This document shows, piece after piece, positions 26,418 to 35,150 of a DNA stretch of 64,000 nt. The position numbers and the translations under genes were made by a program. The stretch is taken from positions 242,109 to 306,108 of the forward strand of contig JAHALF010000001.1 in NCBI GenBank assembly GCA_018371275.1, in the 5' to 3' direction. Every line of letters begins with the position of its first letter. The first letter of the stretch is position 1. Origin of the DNA: Clostridiales bacterium. GTDB lineage: Bacteria; Bacillota; Clostridia; Lachnospirales; CAG-274. The notes beneath the pieces are model-generated. The model searched no databases. It was not told where the DNA came from and was given only the letters and a program-made list of their open reading frames with translations.

Positions 26418-28658
26418 TTATAAATAAGGACTTTCTGCTCTAGCCTTTAACCTTTCCCATCTTCTATCAATTTCTTTTTGCACACTTTCTATTATATAAT
26501 TATATTTTTCATTTTTTAAATGTTTTGTCCTTCCCATTTTAAATAAATAATCTGTAATAGGTGTTTTTTGACCTTTTTCTTCTGGATTATAATTTATAGT
26601 AGTTATTCCGTGTTCTATTTCATATAATGGATGATAACAACTTTTTACAGCACTGTCTATTACACTTCTTTCATATCGTGGTTCATCACCCCAGTTTAAA
26701 GGGCAAGCAGATAAACATTTTATATAAGAAAGACCAAATTTTTTACTATATTCTTGAGCTTTTCTTGCCTTTCTTACAAAGTCTGTTATGTGGCTTTCAG
26801 CGACAGTTGCAACATATGGTATGTTAGTTGCTGCAAATATTTGTGGATTATCTTTATGAAACATTTCTTTCCCACATTCATATTCTCCTATATGACTTGT
26901 AGAACTTTTTGCACCTTTAGGTGTAGAATATGATAATTGATACCCTGTATTCATATATCCACCATTGTCATATTCAAATATTATCATATTATGATTTCTT
27001 ATAGCACTTCCTAAAGCAGAACCAAGCCCTATATCAAGCCCTCCATCACCAGATACCATTATAAAAGTTATATCATCATCTGGCATTTCTCCTCTTTTTT
27101 GCTTTTCTTTATACATTTCTAAAAGCCCTGATAGTGTAGCTGCACCATTTTGAAAAAGATTATGAACATAATTTACTTTAAAAGAAGTTTTAGGATAAGA
27201 TGTAGTAACAACCATTCCACATCCTGTTTGAAAAAGTAATACTACATTACCCTCTATACCACTTAATAAAAGATTTACATTAACTGGTATTCCACACCCA
27301 GGGCAAGCGCCGTGACCTGGTGATATTCTTTTAGGCATAGCTGTTATATCTTTTGTGCTTCCACCCGTAACATTAAATGTTTTTGTATCCTCATTATACT
27401 GTACTTTTGTTATATTAAGTTTTGTATCTTCAGCCTTTAATGGTTCAAAAAACTTTGTACTTTGTTTTTGTAAGTTTCCTTCATATTTACCTAAATAATC
27501 AAACCTTTTTATTTCTTTACCATCAAGACAAGAAAAAGCCTCTTCAAAAAGTTTAACACCATCTTCTACATAAAAATCTTTACCACTAAGTCCATATATA
27601 CGAGTTATTACTTTAGTATTTAACTCCTTTTCTTGTAAGCTGGCCTTTATCTCTATACTCATATTCCCTCCGCCAGCACCATAACTATCTTGTCTATCAA
27701 GGCATATTAAAAGCTTACTATCTTTACATATATCATATATATCATTTGCTATCCAAGGACGTAATACTTTAGATGTAAAAGCACCTGCTTTTTTACCTTC
27801 TTTTCTCATTTTATCTACTGCCTCTTTAGCAGTTTCAAAAGTAGAACCTAAAGCAAAAATTAATACATCTGCATCTTTTGTTAAATATGTTTCTGATGTT
27901 TTATATTCTCTACCAGATATCTCTTTATATTCTTCAAAAAGTTTTGGTAAATATTCCTTAGCCTCCTCCATTGCTAAATTTAATTGGAATTTATTATTCA
28001 TTAAATCTGGCTCATTCATATAAGAGCCTATTGTTACAGGGCTATCCATATCAAGAGCCGTATATTCTCTTTTACATTCTCCTATAAAATCTTGTATATC
28101 TTTATCATTATCAAAAATATGTGCTTTTTTCTTTTGGTGACTTGTAAAAAATCCATCAAAAGCTATTATTATTGGTAAATTTACCTTTTCTGCTAACTTT
28201 AATCCTATTATATTAAAATCATAAACCTCTTGGTTATCTTTAGCAAAAAGTATTATCCAACCAGTATTTAGGGCATACATTATATCACTATGATCACCTT
28301 TTATGGACAAAGGTCCAGAAACTGTCCTACAAGCAACATTTAAAACCATAGGGAACCTAGTTCCAGACTGTACTGGCAGCTGTTCTAAACTATATAAAAG
28401 CCCATTAGCACTTGTAGCACTAAAAACTCTACCCCCACCAACAGATGCACCATAGCATACACCAGCTGCACTATGTTCTCCTTCTGTTGCTATTAGTTTT
28501 GTTTTACTTTCTCCTTCTGCTCTCATAACATCTAAATTTTCTGCTATTTGTGTAGATGGTGTTATAGGATAATATCCCATTATATGATAATTTATTTGTT
28601 TACAAGCAATACTTGCAAGCTCATTACCACTTTCAAATATAACTTTTTGTTTAAGCAT
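26418..28658 (-). CDS. 2-oxoacid:ferredoxin oxidoreductase, fused alpha and beta subunits
   Basis: The enzyme oxidatively decarboxylates a 2-oxoacid to acyl-CoA and reduces ferredoxin. Residues 1 to about 400 are a PorA-like alpha subunit (GYYPITPSTQIAENL, EGEHSAAGVCYGAS). From about residue 440 a PorB-like beta subunit follows, with Cys ligands in PGHGACPGCGIP and thiamine-pyrophosphate binding SGDGGLDIGLGSALGSA. The preceding gene supplies gamma and delta, so two genes make the four-part enzyme. The substrate (pyruvate, branched 2-oxoacid or other) cannot be fixed from sequence; the layout resembles 2-oxoisovalerate/3-methyl-2-oxobutanoate types. Confidence 0.9.
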   Translation of the reverse strand: MLKQKVIFESGNELASIACKQINYHIMGYYPITPSTQIAENLDVMRAEGESKTKLIATEGEHSAAGVCYGASVGGGRVFSATSANGLLYSLEQLPVQSGTRFPMVLNVACRTVSGPLSIKGDHSDIMYALNTGWIILFAKDNQEVYDFNIIGLKLAEKVNLPIIIAFDGFFTSHQKKKAHIFDNDKDIQDFIGECKREYTALDMDSPVTIGSYMNEPDLMNNKFQLNLAMEEAKEYLPKLFEEYKEISGREYKTSETYLTKDADVLIFALGSTFETAKEAVDKMRKEGKKAGAFTSKVLRPWIANDIYDICKDSKLLICLDRQDSYGAGGGNMSIEIKASLQEKELNTKVITRIYGLSGKDFYVEDGVKLFEEAFSCLDGKEIKRFDYLGKYEGNLQKQSTKFFEPLKAEDTKLNITKVQYNEDTKTFNVTGGSTKDITAMPKRISPGHGACPGCGIPVNVNLLLSGIEGNVVLLFQTGCGMVVTTSYPKTSFKVNYVHNLFQNGAATLSGLLEMYKEKQKRGEMPDDDITFIMVSGDGGLDIGLGSALGSAIRNHNMIIFEYDNGGYMNTGYQLSYSTPKGAKSSTSHIGEYECGKEMFHKDNPQIFAATNIPYVATVAESHITDFVRKARKAQEYSKKFGLSYIKCLSACPLNWGDEPRYERSVIDSAVKSCYHPLYEIEHGITTINYNPEEKGQKTPITDYLFKMGRTKHLKNEKYNYIIESVQKEIDRRWERLKARAESPYL

Positions 28659-28669
28659 ATAAACCCTCC

Positions 28670-29725
28670 TTAAATATTAGTATCTTCTTTATAACTTTCA
28701 CTATTTACAAAAGAACTAGCACCAACTTTTTCAAAATCTAGCTTATCCAAAATTAAATCTTTATTTCTTATATGATTTTTAACTGTATCTACTTCTCTTT
28801 CCAAATGGCACTCTAATGCACCTGTAGGACATATTTCCGTACACCTCATACAACCTTTGCAATGATGATAATCTATTCCCAAATTTACCATACTTTCTTT
28901 ACCTTTATATTCTCCCTTTACAAATTGAAAAACCATATCTGGACAGGTACTATCACAAAGTCCACAATTTATACATTTTTCTTTTATAAATACAGGAACA
29001 TACCCTTCTCTACTGGCAGATAAATCGTTAGATATACTACTACCAAAAGAAGTATTTACTCCTCCTATAGGAGCATTTTTATATCCCCAAGCTCTCTCTA
29101 TATCGCTCCCTATTATATAATCATATTTATCGTCTGGCTCTATATATTTATAATTGACACTTTCATAACCAAGCCTTATAGCATTTAAGTTTTGTTCTAA
29201 AGCTTTAGGATATTTTTTCCCTATTGTATCTTTTATAGCTTGTTCCAATTTCTCTATACACATAAATTCATTAGTTTTTGCAATTGCACCAAGCATAACC
29301 ATATTTATACGGCTTTTTGTTTCTAAAGCTATTTTTAAAGCATCTATACAATATAATTTACCTGCATACATTTTTAGTATATCTCTCACTTCTTCTGGTT
29401 CTTTATCTGTATTTACAACAACAGCTGTATTTTCAGATACCCCAGACATTACATTTTCTTTATCTGCTAAAGCTATATGAAAAATACCTAATATATCTGG
29501 TATTTGGACAGGACTATTAACTCTTATAGGTGTATTTTCTCTTGCATATCTTATATAAGCTTTAACTGGTGAACCTCTTTTTTCTGACCCATAACTAGAA
29601 AAACTAGAAGCATTAAGCCCTAAATATAAAGCTCCATATTCTCCTAATATTTTACCAGCAAGATTTGCACCAAGCCCTCCTATACTTTCTAATCTTATTT
29701 CAAAATAATCCTTTTTAAAACTCAC
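28670..29725 (-). CDS. 2-oxoacid:ferredoxin oxidoreductase, fused gamma and delta subunits
   Basis: The N-terminal gamma domain starts ESIGGLGANLAGKIL. The C-terminal delta domain, from about residue 245, binds two [4Fe-4S] clusters through CINCGLCDSTCPD and CKGCMRCTEICP. It precedes the alpha-beta gene by 11 bases. Translation appears to start at a GTG codon (29723-29725) behind AAAGGGG. That ribosome site forms the 3' arm of a hairpin followed by seven T, so expression may be controlled by attenuation. Confidence 0.9.
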   Translation of the reverse strand: MSFKKDYFEIRLESIGGLGANLAGKILGEYGALYLGLNASSFSSYGSEKRGSPVKAYIRYARENTPIRVNSPVQIPDILGIFHIALADKENVMSGVSENTAVVVNTDKEPEEVRDILKMYAGKLYCIDALKIALETKSRINMVMLGAIAKTNEFMCIEKLEQAIKDTIGKKYPKALEQNLNAIRLGYESVNYKYIEPDDKYDYIIGSDIERAWGYKNAPIGGVNTSFGSSISNDLSASREGYVPVFIKEKCINCGLCDSTCPDMVFQFVKGEYKGKESMVNLGIDYHHCKGCMRCTEICPTGALECHLEREVDTVKNHIRNKDLILDKLDFEKVGASSFVNSESYKEDTNI

Positions 29726-29779
29726 AAAAAAACCCCTTTCAAAATAAATAACTAAAATTATTATTTATTTTAAAAGGGT
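29726..29779 (-). promoter_or_regulatory. Terminator-like hairpin overlapping the ribosome site of the oxidoreductase operon
   Basis: Bases 29734-29751 pair with 29761-29778 (18 pairs, one mismatch, nine-base loop). Read on the minus strand, the 3' arm ends in GAAAGGGG, which is also the ribosome site, and is followed by seven T directly before the GTG start. The same element could end the DUF951 transcript and hide or expose the start of the next gene. Confidence 0.65.
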
Positions 29780-29797
29780 AATTTATTCATTTTTTTA

Positions 29798-29977
29798 CTA
29801 TTTTTCTATTTTCTTTTTTACAGCCTTTTCAAATTTTGTTCTAGGTAACATAACTATATGTCCACACCCTAAACATTTCATCTTAAAATCTGCACCAACT
29901 CTTATTACTTCCCATTCATAACTTTTACAAGGGTGAGGTTTTTTAGTTTGCACAATATCTCCTACAATATAATCCAT
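29798..29977 (-). CDS. DUF951 family small protein (YyzM-like)
   Basis: A 59-residue reading frame begins MDYIVGDIVQTKKPHPC and contains KCLGCGHIVMLPR, the conserved Cys pair of the DUF951 family. The function of this widespread Firmicute family is unknown. Its ATG lies two bases after the mscS stop, and the mscS-DUF951 pairing recalls the yyaE/yyzM region near ychF in other Firmicutes. Its length is typical. Confidence 0.9.
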   Translation of the reverse strand: MDYIVGDIVQTKKPHPCKSYEWEVIRVGADFKMKCLGCGHIVMLPRTKFEKAVKKKIEK

Positions 29978-29979
29978 AT

Positions 29980-30837
29980 TTATGCTTCCTTTCTTTTGTT
30001 TTCTACTATTTCTACAACTCGTTTTGGATAAGGTATGTTAATATTTTCCCTATCAAAACGATTTTTAATAAATCGTCTTATTTCTCTTTCTACCTGCCAA
30101 TTTGCTCCTATTTCAGTGTCAGCTAATATTCTTATAACAACAGCACTATCTCCCAAATCTATTATCCCTAAAACTTTAGGCACTGCTATAAGCCCATCTA
30201 TCATTTTATTTCTAAATATAATCTCTGTTTCATTTTTCATAACAGATATAACATTATCTATATTTTCCTCATAAGCAACCCCTATATCTATTGTTGCCCT
30301 ATTAAATTCTTTTGACATATTAGTTACTATTTTTATTATTCCATTTGGAATAATATGTAAATCACCATCTGCACTTCTTATTTTTGTACTCCTAAGCCCA
30401 ATACTTTCTACTGTACCTGTTAGTCTATCTACTGTTATAATATCCCCTACACCAAATTGGTCTTCAAATAATATAAACATACCTGTTATAACATCTTGTA
30501 CTAAGCTTTGTGCCCCAAAACCAATAGCAACACTACCAACACCAGCTACTGCTATTAAAGATGTAACATTGATACCAAAATTTGTAAGTATACTACATAT
30601 AACAATAAACCAAACTGTATATTTAACAACACTCGTTAATACTTCAGACAATGTTTGCCTTTTTCTTTCTGTAAATTTATTATTTAATTTTAATGATTTT
30701 TTAATAAATTCAGTTAAAATTTTTATAACAATACCTGCTATTATTACTTGTATAACACTTAAGCCTATATCTGATATTATCTCTATAAGCCAATCTAAAC
30801 TTTTTATAGCTGTCATTTTATCATTTAATTTATCCAT
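29980..30837 (-). CDS. mscS: Small-conductance mechanosensitive channel, MscS family
   Basis: MscS channels release osmolytes during hypo-osmotic shock. The 285-residue protein has an N-terminal amphipathic helix, membrane helices at about residues 25-45 and 65-85, the pore-lining Gly/Ala helix GVGSVAIGFGAQSLVQDVITGMF, and the beta domain with GDIITVDRLTGTVESIGLRST and IIPNGII. All three parts match the family. It is followed almost immediately by DUF951. Confidence 0.94.
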   Translation of the reverse strand: MDKLNDKMTAIKSLDWLIEIISDIGLSVIQVIIAGIVIKILTEFIKKSLKLNNKFTERKRQTLSEVLTSVVKYTVWFIVICSILTNFGINVTSLIAVAGVGSVAIGFGAQSLVQDVITGMFILFEDQFGVGDIITVDRLTGTVESIGLRSTKIRSADGDLHIIPNGIIKIVTNMSKEFNRATIDIGVAYEENIDNVISVMKNETEIIFRNKMIDGLIAVPKVLGIIDLGDSAVVIRILADTEIGANWQVEREIRRFIKNRFDRENINIPYPKRVVEIVENKRKEA

Positions 30838-30860
30838 AGTTAGCCCCTTCTTCTTTTGTC

Positions 30861-31517
30861 TTATTTTATATTTTTTATAAAATGTTCAAATATACTTTTG
30901 CTATAATTATCATATAAAGCTTCTGGATGCCATTGTATCCCCATAAAAAATATATCTTTATTTACATATTCTATACCCTCTATTATATTATCACAAGTTG
31001 CACATACTTTAAAATTTTTAGCAACTTTATCTATAGCTTGATGATGAACAGAATTAACTTTTATAACATCTTCTTTTATTATTTCATATAATATCGTTGA
31101 TTTTTCTATATTTACATAATGTGTTTTAGTACTTTTATCTTCCTTTTGAGTATGACCATCTATATGCTGATTAAGACTGCCTCCAAATGCAACATTCATT
31201 ATTTGAATGCCTCTACATATGGCAAGTGTAGGTATTTTTCTTTTAAAAGCCTCTTTTAATAAAGAGATTTCGAACATATCTCTTTCTATAAAAATATCAC
31301 TCGTTTTATAATGCCTCTTTTCATTGTAAAATGTTGGTTCTATATCTCCACCACCTGTTAATAAAATCCCACCTATAAGTCTATAATCTATATTTTTTAT
31401 ATTATAATCACTAATATAATAAGGTATATTAAAATCTTTTATATTTTTTATGTAATTTTTATTAATAAAAAACTTTTCATTATCATTAGAAGGAACTACT
31501 AAAATAAATTTTTTCAT
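30861..31517 (-). CDS. Class I glutamine amidotransferase-like hydrolase (PuuD family)
   Basis: The 218-residue protein has the nucleophilic Cys in LAICRGIQIMNVAFGG, the GGDIEPTFY loop, and the His-Glu pair in GIQWHPEALYD. This matches gamma-glutamyl-GABA hydrolases and related peptidase C26 enzymes. The spermidine genes 5 kb away make a polyamine link tempting, but they are not in the same operon, so the substrate is unassigned. Confidence 0.88.
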   Translation of the reverse strand: MKKFILVVPSNDNEKFFINKNYIKNIKDFNIPYYISDYNIKNIDYRLIGGILLTGGGDIEPTFYNEKRHYKTSDIFIERDMFEISLLKEAFKRKIPTLAICRGIQIMNVAFGGSLNQHIDGHTQKEDKSTKTHYVNIEKSTILYEIIKEDVIKVNSVHHQAIDKVAKNFKVCATCDNIIEGIEYVNKDIFFMGIQWHPEALYDNYSKSIFEHFIKNIK

Positions 31518-31677
31518 AAAGCCTCCTTATTTTAATATATCTATATATTTATTATAATATAAAAAAAATATTATTATTTTTTATAAAATAGTTTTCAAAA
31601 TTATTTTTTTATGTTAAAATTATTATACTATAATTTGTTATTAATGTAAATTGATTAAATAAGTTAAGGAGTTTATT

Positions 31678-32256
31678 ATGAGTAACTTAAATTTAATGGA
31701 TATAGATATGCTAAAGGAAGTTGCAAATATTGGTACTGGTAATGCTGCTACTAGCTTGTCAAATCTTGTTAATCAACGTATATCCATGACTGTTCCTACT
31801 GTAAAAATGCCAGAATTTAAACACCTTGCTGATATTATAGGTGGTGCCGATGCTTTAATAGCTGGTTTGTTAGTTGGTATTAGTGGAGACGTTGATGGTA
31901 TTATGATGTATCTTATGACAGAAAAATCTGCTTGTACTCTTGCTAAAGAAATTATGAATAGAGATAAAAATAACTTTTCAGAATTTGATGAAATAGACTA
32001 TTCTATGCTTACAGAAATTGGTAATATACTTACAAGTTCTTATCTTACTGCTTTATCACAGCTTATGGACTATAAAATAAACCAGTCTGTTCCTTCTTTA
32101 TCTGTTGATATGGCTGGTGCTATATTAAGTGTACCTGCTATTGAATTTGGACGTGTTGCTGATAGAGTACTATTTATAGAATCTACTTTTAAACAGTCAT
32201 CAGACGATAGTACAGATTTAAGTGGTTTCTTTATGCTTATCCCAGAGGTAAAATAA
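31678..32256 (+). CDS. cheC: CheC-type CheY-P phosphatase
   Basis: CheC dephosphorylates CheY-P and, with CheD, tunes receptor adaptation. The 192-residue protein carries two ExxN active-site motifs, EVANIGTGNAATSLS near residue 14 and LTEIGNILTSSYLTAL near residue 112, which distinguishes it from CheX. It stands alone, with an AAGGAG site; no cheD, cheY or receptor gene is nearby. It could serve the flagella encoded at 59-64 kb or another response regulator. Confidence 0.87.
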   Translation: MSNLNLMDIDMLKEVANIGTGNAATSLSNLVNQRISMTVPTVKMPEFKHLADIIGGADALIAGLLVGISGDVDGIMMYLMTEKSACTLAKEIMNRDKNNFSEFDEIDYSMLTEIGNILTSSYLTALSQLMDYKINQSVPSLSVDMAGAILSVPAIEFGRVADRVLFIESTFKQSSDDSTDLSGFFMLIPEVK

Positions 32257-32329
32257 TATTAAAAAATATGTACTTATAATTTATAAATTTAAATACTAAC
32301 TACATATTTTTATTATGATGGAGGCAATT

Positions 32330-33109
32330 ATGGAAATAATTAAAACTTGTACTTATAATATTAGATATGATAATTTAGGAGATAATAATTGGGGCTGGGC
32401 TCAAAGATGCGAACATATATTAAATATGATAAAATTAGAAAAATTTGATATATTAGGTGTTCAAGAAGCTTTACCACATCAATTAGAAAGTTTAAAGACA
32501 ATAGAAACATATAATTTTTTTGGTATATCAAGAGATGGCGACACTAATCAAGATGAATACAATGGTATATTTTACAAAAAAGAGAGATTTGATAAAATAG
32601 ATAATGGTTATTTTTGGCTTTCCAAAACACCAGATACTCCTTCACTTTATGAAGGAGCTGGTTGTAAACGCATATGTGTTTGGGTTATGCTTTTAGATAA
32701 AATAACTAATAAAAAGATTGTATTTGCTGTTACTCATCTTGATAATTTATCAGAAGAGGCACGTGTTTATGGTGCTAACCTTATTATAGAAAAATTATCT
32801 AAATATTATGAAAATTATCCTTTTGTATTAATGGGAGATTTTAACTCTTTTACGACAGATACAGTCTATAAAAATATGTCTAATATATTTTCTGAAGTAA
32901 AAGTAGTTTCTAATTTTAATCCTAGAGGAACATTTACATCTGATGCAGATTTTTATGTCAATTCTAATGCTGAAGAACAAGAAATAGACTTTATATTTAT
33001 AAATAATCATATTAATGTTAAAAATATTAATATACTAAGAAATAGTTTTAATGACAAATATATATCCGACCACTTCCCCGTTGTAGCTAATCTATATTAT
33101 AAAAAATAA
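32330..33109 (+). CDS. Endonuclease/exonuclease/phosphatase (EEP) family hydrolase
   Basis: This metal-dependent phosphodiesterase fold is recognised by CTYNIRYDN at the N-terminus, GVQEALPHQ with the metal-binding Glu, THLDN, MGDFNSFTTD and the C-terminal ISDHFPV. The substrate (nucleic acid, lipid or sugar phosphate) is not evident, and there is no signal peptide. The protein is 259 residues from the ATG at 32330, behind TGGAGG; an upstream ATG at 32315 lacks a ribosome site. Confidence 0.9.
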   Translation: MEIIKTCTYNIRYDNLGDNNWGWAQRCEHILNMIKLEKFDILGVQEALPHQLESLKTIETYNFFGISRDGDTNQDEYNGIFYKKERFDKIDNGYFWLSKTPDTPSLYEGAGCKRICVWVMLLDKITNKKIVFAVTHLDNLSEEARVYGANLIIEKLSKYYENYPFVLMGDFNSFTTDTVYKNMSNIFSEVKVVSNFNPRGTFTSDADFYVNSNAEEQEIDFIFINNHINVKNINILRNSFNDKYISDHFPVVANLYYKK

Positions 33110-33132
33110 CTGGTAATAACCAGTTATTTTTT
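33101..33132. terminator. Bidirectional terminator
   Basis: AATAACTGGT pairs with ACCAGTTATT, extended by A and T runs, between the convergent EEP gene and spoIIID. Confidence 0.85.
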
Positions 33133-33401
33133 TATTTTATATAAATACCTACTCCCTTTGATAAATATTTCTCTTTTGTAGCAAGTCCTCCTCTTATATG
33201 TCTTTCAGACTTATTAAGATCTAAAACTTTTTTAGCTTGATTAGCAAGATTTGGATTTATACTTAATAATCGTTCTGTAACATCTTTATGTACAGTACTT
33301 TTACTGATACCAAATTTTTTTGCAGTTTCTCTAACAGTAGCATTTTTATTTATAATAAAGTTAGCTACATCTACTGCTCTTTGTTCAATATAAGGCTTCA
33401 A
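33132..33401 (-). CDS. spoIIID: Stage III sporulation transcriptional regulator SpoIIID
   Basis: SpoIIID is a mother-cell DNA-binding protein that switches genes between the sigma-E and sigma-K phases. The 89-residue protein matches Bacillus SpoIIID closely: KKFGISKSTVHKDVTERL is the helix-turn-helix and HIRGGLATKEKY the basic C-terminal part. The start is most likely the TTG at 33401, seven or eight bases after GGAGG; no ATG is available in the right place. A sigma-E-like promoter lies about 30 bases upstream. Confidence 0.95.
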   Translation of the reverse strand: MKPYIEQRAVDVANFIINKNATVRETAKKFGISKSTVHKDVTERLLSINPNLANQAKKVLDLNKSERHIRGGLATKEKYLSKGVGIYIK

Positions 33402-33431
33402 AATAAACTCCTCCAAAATATAACATATTTA

Positions 33432-33459
33432 ATTATATGAAAGAGTTTATTATATATGT
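33432..33459 (-). promoter_or_regulatory. Sigma-E-like promoter of spoIIID
   Basis: On the minus strand ACATAT (33454-33459) and CATATAAT (33432-33439) are 14 bases apart, close to the mother-cell sigma-E consensus. AT-rich context makes chance matches possible. Confidence 0.42.
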
Positions 33460-33549
33460 TAATTTTTGAAATGATTATCATATAAATCCAAACAATACCT
33501 TATAAAAATTTATTTTACTTAATCATTAATATTAAGTTATAATTAGACC

Positions 33550-34449
33550 TTAACTATTTTCAATATAAAATTTATCTTTTTCAAAAATAATTCTATCTCC
33601 AATAGATTTAAATATGCGTGAATTATTCTTTATTTCTACAAAATTAAATATACCTACAAATTTATAAACTTTTTTTCCAAAAATATTTTTATCTTGTACA
33701 AAGACTAATCTATGTAAATCTTTACTATTTCTTTGTCTTTCATCTAAATTATAAAGTTTATTTAAATCTACATTTGTTTCATGAATATATTGTAAGTCAG
33801 GTGATAAAGTGTTGTACCAACCATTAAATTTTGTTTTTTCTATTTCTGTCTTATTTATGTATATTTTAGGACACCAAAGACTATAATGTTCATTTAATTT
33901 TAAAAAACAAGTTTGTAAGGCTTTATAGCCCCTTCCAAAACAATTAGCAATTTCAGCAATAGTACTAAATTCTAAATTATCACTAACTCTTAAATCCCCT
34001 TTTTTGCTAATAATTTCATAATTAGTTTTATACATATCCCATTTTTCAAAATCAGTATTTTGTAATTTTGATTTTATACAAAAAACAGCATCATCTATTT
34101 GTTTTTCTATTTCTTCAATATTTTTAGTCGTATCTATTCTTATAAGTTTAAACTCATCATTTAATACTATTTTAGATAGAACTTGACTTAAATTAAATTC
34201 CCTTATAAAATCTTTTTCTTTATTATTTTTGTGGTATTCCTCATCACATTCCACGCCCAAATTTATTTGTGGAAAATATAAATCTATTAAAGAGTATGTT
34301 CCATCTATTAACTTTACATACTGTTGTGTAACAGGTTTTATATCTAGCCTGTTAAGCCTATGCCATATACCTGTTAAAATATAATTTTCATAATCTTTTT
34401 TATTAGTTCTAGAAAAAGTTTTTATTAAATACTCTAATTTTTTATCCAT
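33550..34449 (-). CDS. AbaSI/PvuRts1I-like modification-dependent restriction endonuclease
   Basis: Members of this type IV family cut DNA containing hydroxymethylated or glucosylated cytosine, as found in some phages. The 299-residue protein has the expected two parts. An N-terminal Vsr-like nuclease domain (about 1-130) shows KTFSRTNKKDYENYI, KPVTQQYV and LYFPQINLGVECDEEYH, the last containing the candidate metal-binding acids (Asp56, Glu67, Asp69). A C-terminal SRA-like reader (about 140-299) shows LHRLVFVQ, FGKKVYKFVGIFNF. No methyltransferase or other defence gene is adjacent. The assignment is from motif recall; full length and intact motifs suggest activity. Confidence 0.8.
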   Translation of the reverse strand: MDKKLEYLIKTFSRTNKKDYENYILTGIWHRLNRLDIKPVTQQYVKLIDGTYSLIDLYFPQINLGVECDEEYHKNNKEKDFIREFNLSQVLSKIVLNDEFKLIRIDTTKNIEEIEKQIDDAVFCIKSKLQNTDFEKWDMYKTNYEIISKKGDLRVSDNLEFSTIAEIANCFGRGYKALQTCFLKLNEHYSLWCPKIYINKTEIEKTKFNGWYNTLSPDLQYIHETNVDLNKLYNLDERQRNSKDLHRLVFVQDKNIFGKKVYKFVGIFNFVEIKNNSRIFKSIGDRIIFEKDKFYIENS

Positions 34450-34553
34450 AAACTACCTCTTTAAATATCTTTTATCAAATAATAATTTTTAGTTTAAAAC
34501 TAATTTTTTTATATTTTTATAAAACATATTGTATTTTAAGATATTTCACATTT

Positions 34554-35036
34554 TTAAAATGTCAATCTCATTTGATACCAACTTACACCACCATGTTCAG
34601 ATTGTGATATACCCTCATTAAGAAATCCAAAATGCTCATAAAAAGTTATTAAATTTTCTTTACAAGTAAGCACAACTCCCTTACGCTTTTCATCTTTAGC
34701 AACACTAATAAAATGACGTATTAATATACCTGCATATCCTTTACCTTGATACTCTGGTATAATATCAATACCAAAAACCATTTGCCATAATCCATTTTCA
34801 TTATGTAAATTAGCATCTTCATACATATTATCACTTAAATTTTCACTATTTGTAACCATTCCATTTATAAACCCAATAATTTTATTATCATCTTTAAGGA
34901 TAAAAAAATGATTTCCAAAAATACTAATTCTTTCTTTAATACTTTCAAAACTTGCCGCCTCTGTATGAGGAAAACAAACTTTTTCTATATTTGCTATTTC
35001 ATTTGTGTCTTTTATATTAGCTTTTTCAATTATCAT
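34554..35036 (-). CDS. GNAT-family N-acetyltransferase
   Basis: The 160-residue protein has a GNAT fold. The acetyl-CoA motif A reads IIPEYQGKGYAGILIRHFI near residue 95, and TCKENLITFYEHFGF is motif B. The segment EAASFESIKERI and the acidic central loop place it near uncharacterised GNAT enzymes with arylalkylamine-type acceptors, but the acceptor is unknown. It has its own upstream gap and is followed by the endonuclease gene. Confidence 0.87.
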   Translation of the reverse strand: MIIEKANIKDTNEIANIEKVCFPHTEAASFESIKERISIFGNHFFILKDDNKIIGFINGMVTNSENLSDNMYEDANLHNENGLWQMVFGIDIIPEYQGKGYAGILIRHFISVAKDEKRKGVVLTCKENLITFYEHFGFLNEGISQSEHGGVSWYQMRLTF

Positions 35037-35082
35037 AATATAAAATAGTTCCTTTCTTTTTTATACTATTCATATAAAATAA

Positions 35083-35110
35083 AAAAAGAGAAAAATACTC
35101 TCTTTTTATA
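35083..35110 (-). terminator. Terminator after msrAB
   Basis: AAAAAGAGA (35083-35091) pairs with TCTCTTTTT (35099-35107) just past the msrAB stop. Confidence 0.78.
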
Positions 35111-35150
35111 AAATTTTACTATAAGTTTAAAGTTTTAATGTTTGTATAAA

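Noticed and set aside
30861..31517. The amidotransferase considered as part of the polyamine pathway (PuuD)
   Set aside because: It is in a different operon, 5 kb from the spermidine genes, and the family has other substrates, so only the family is called.
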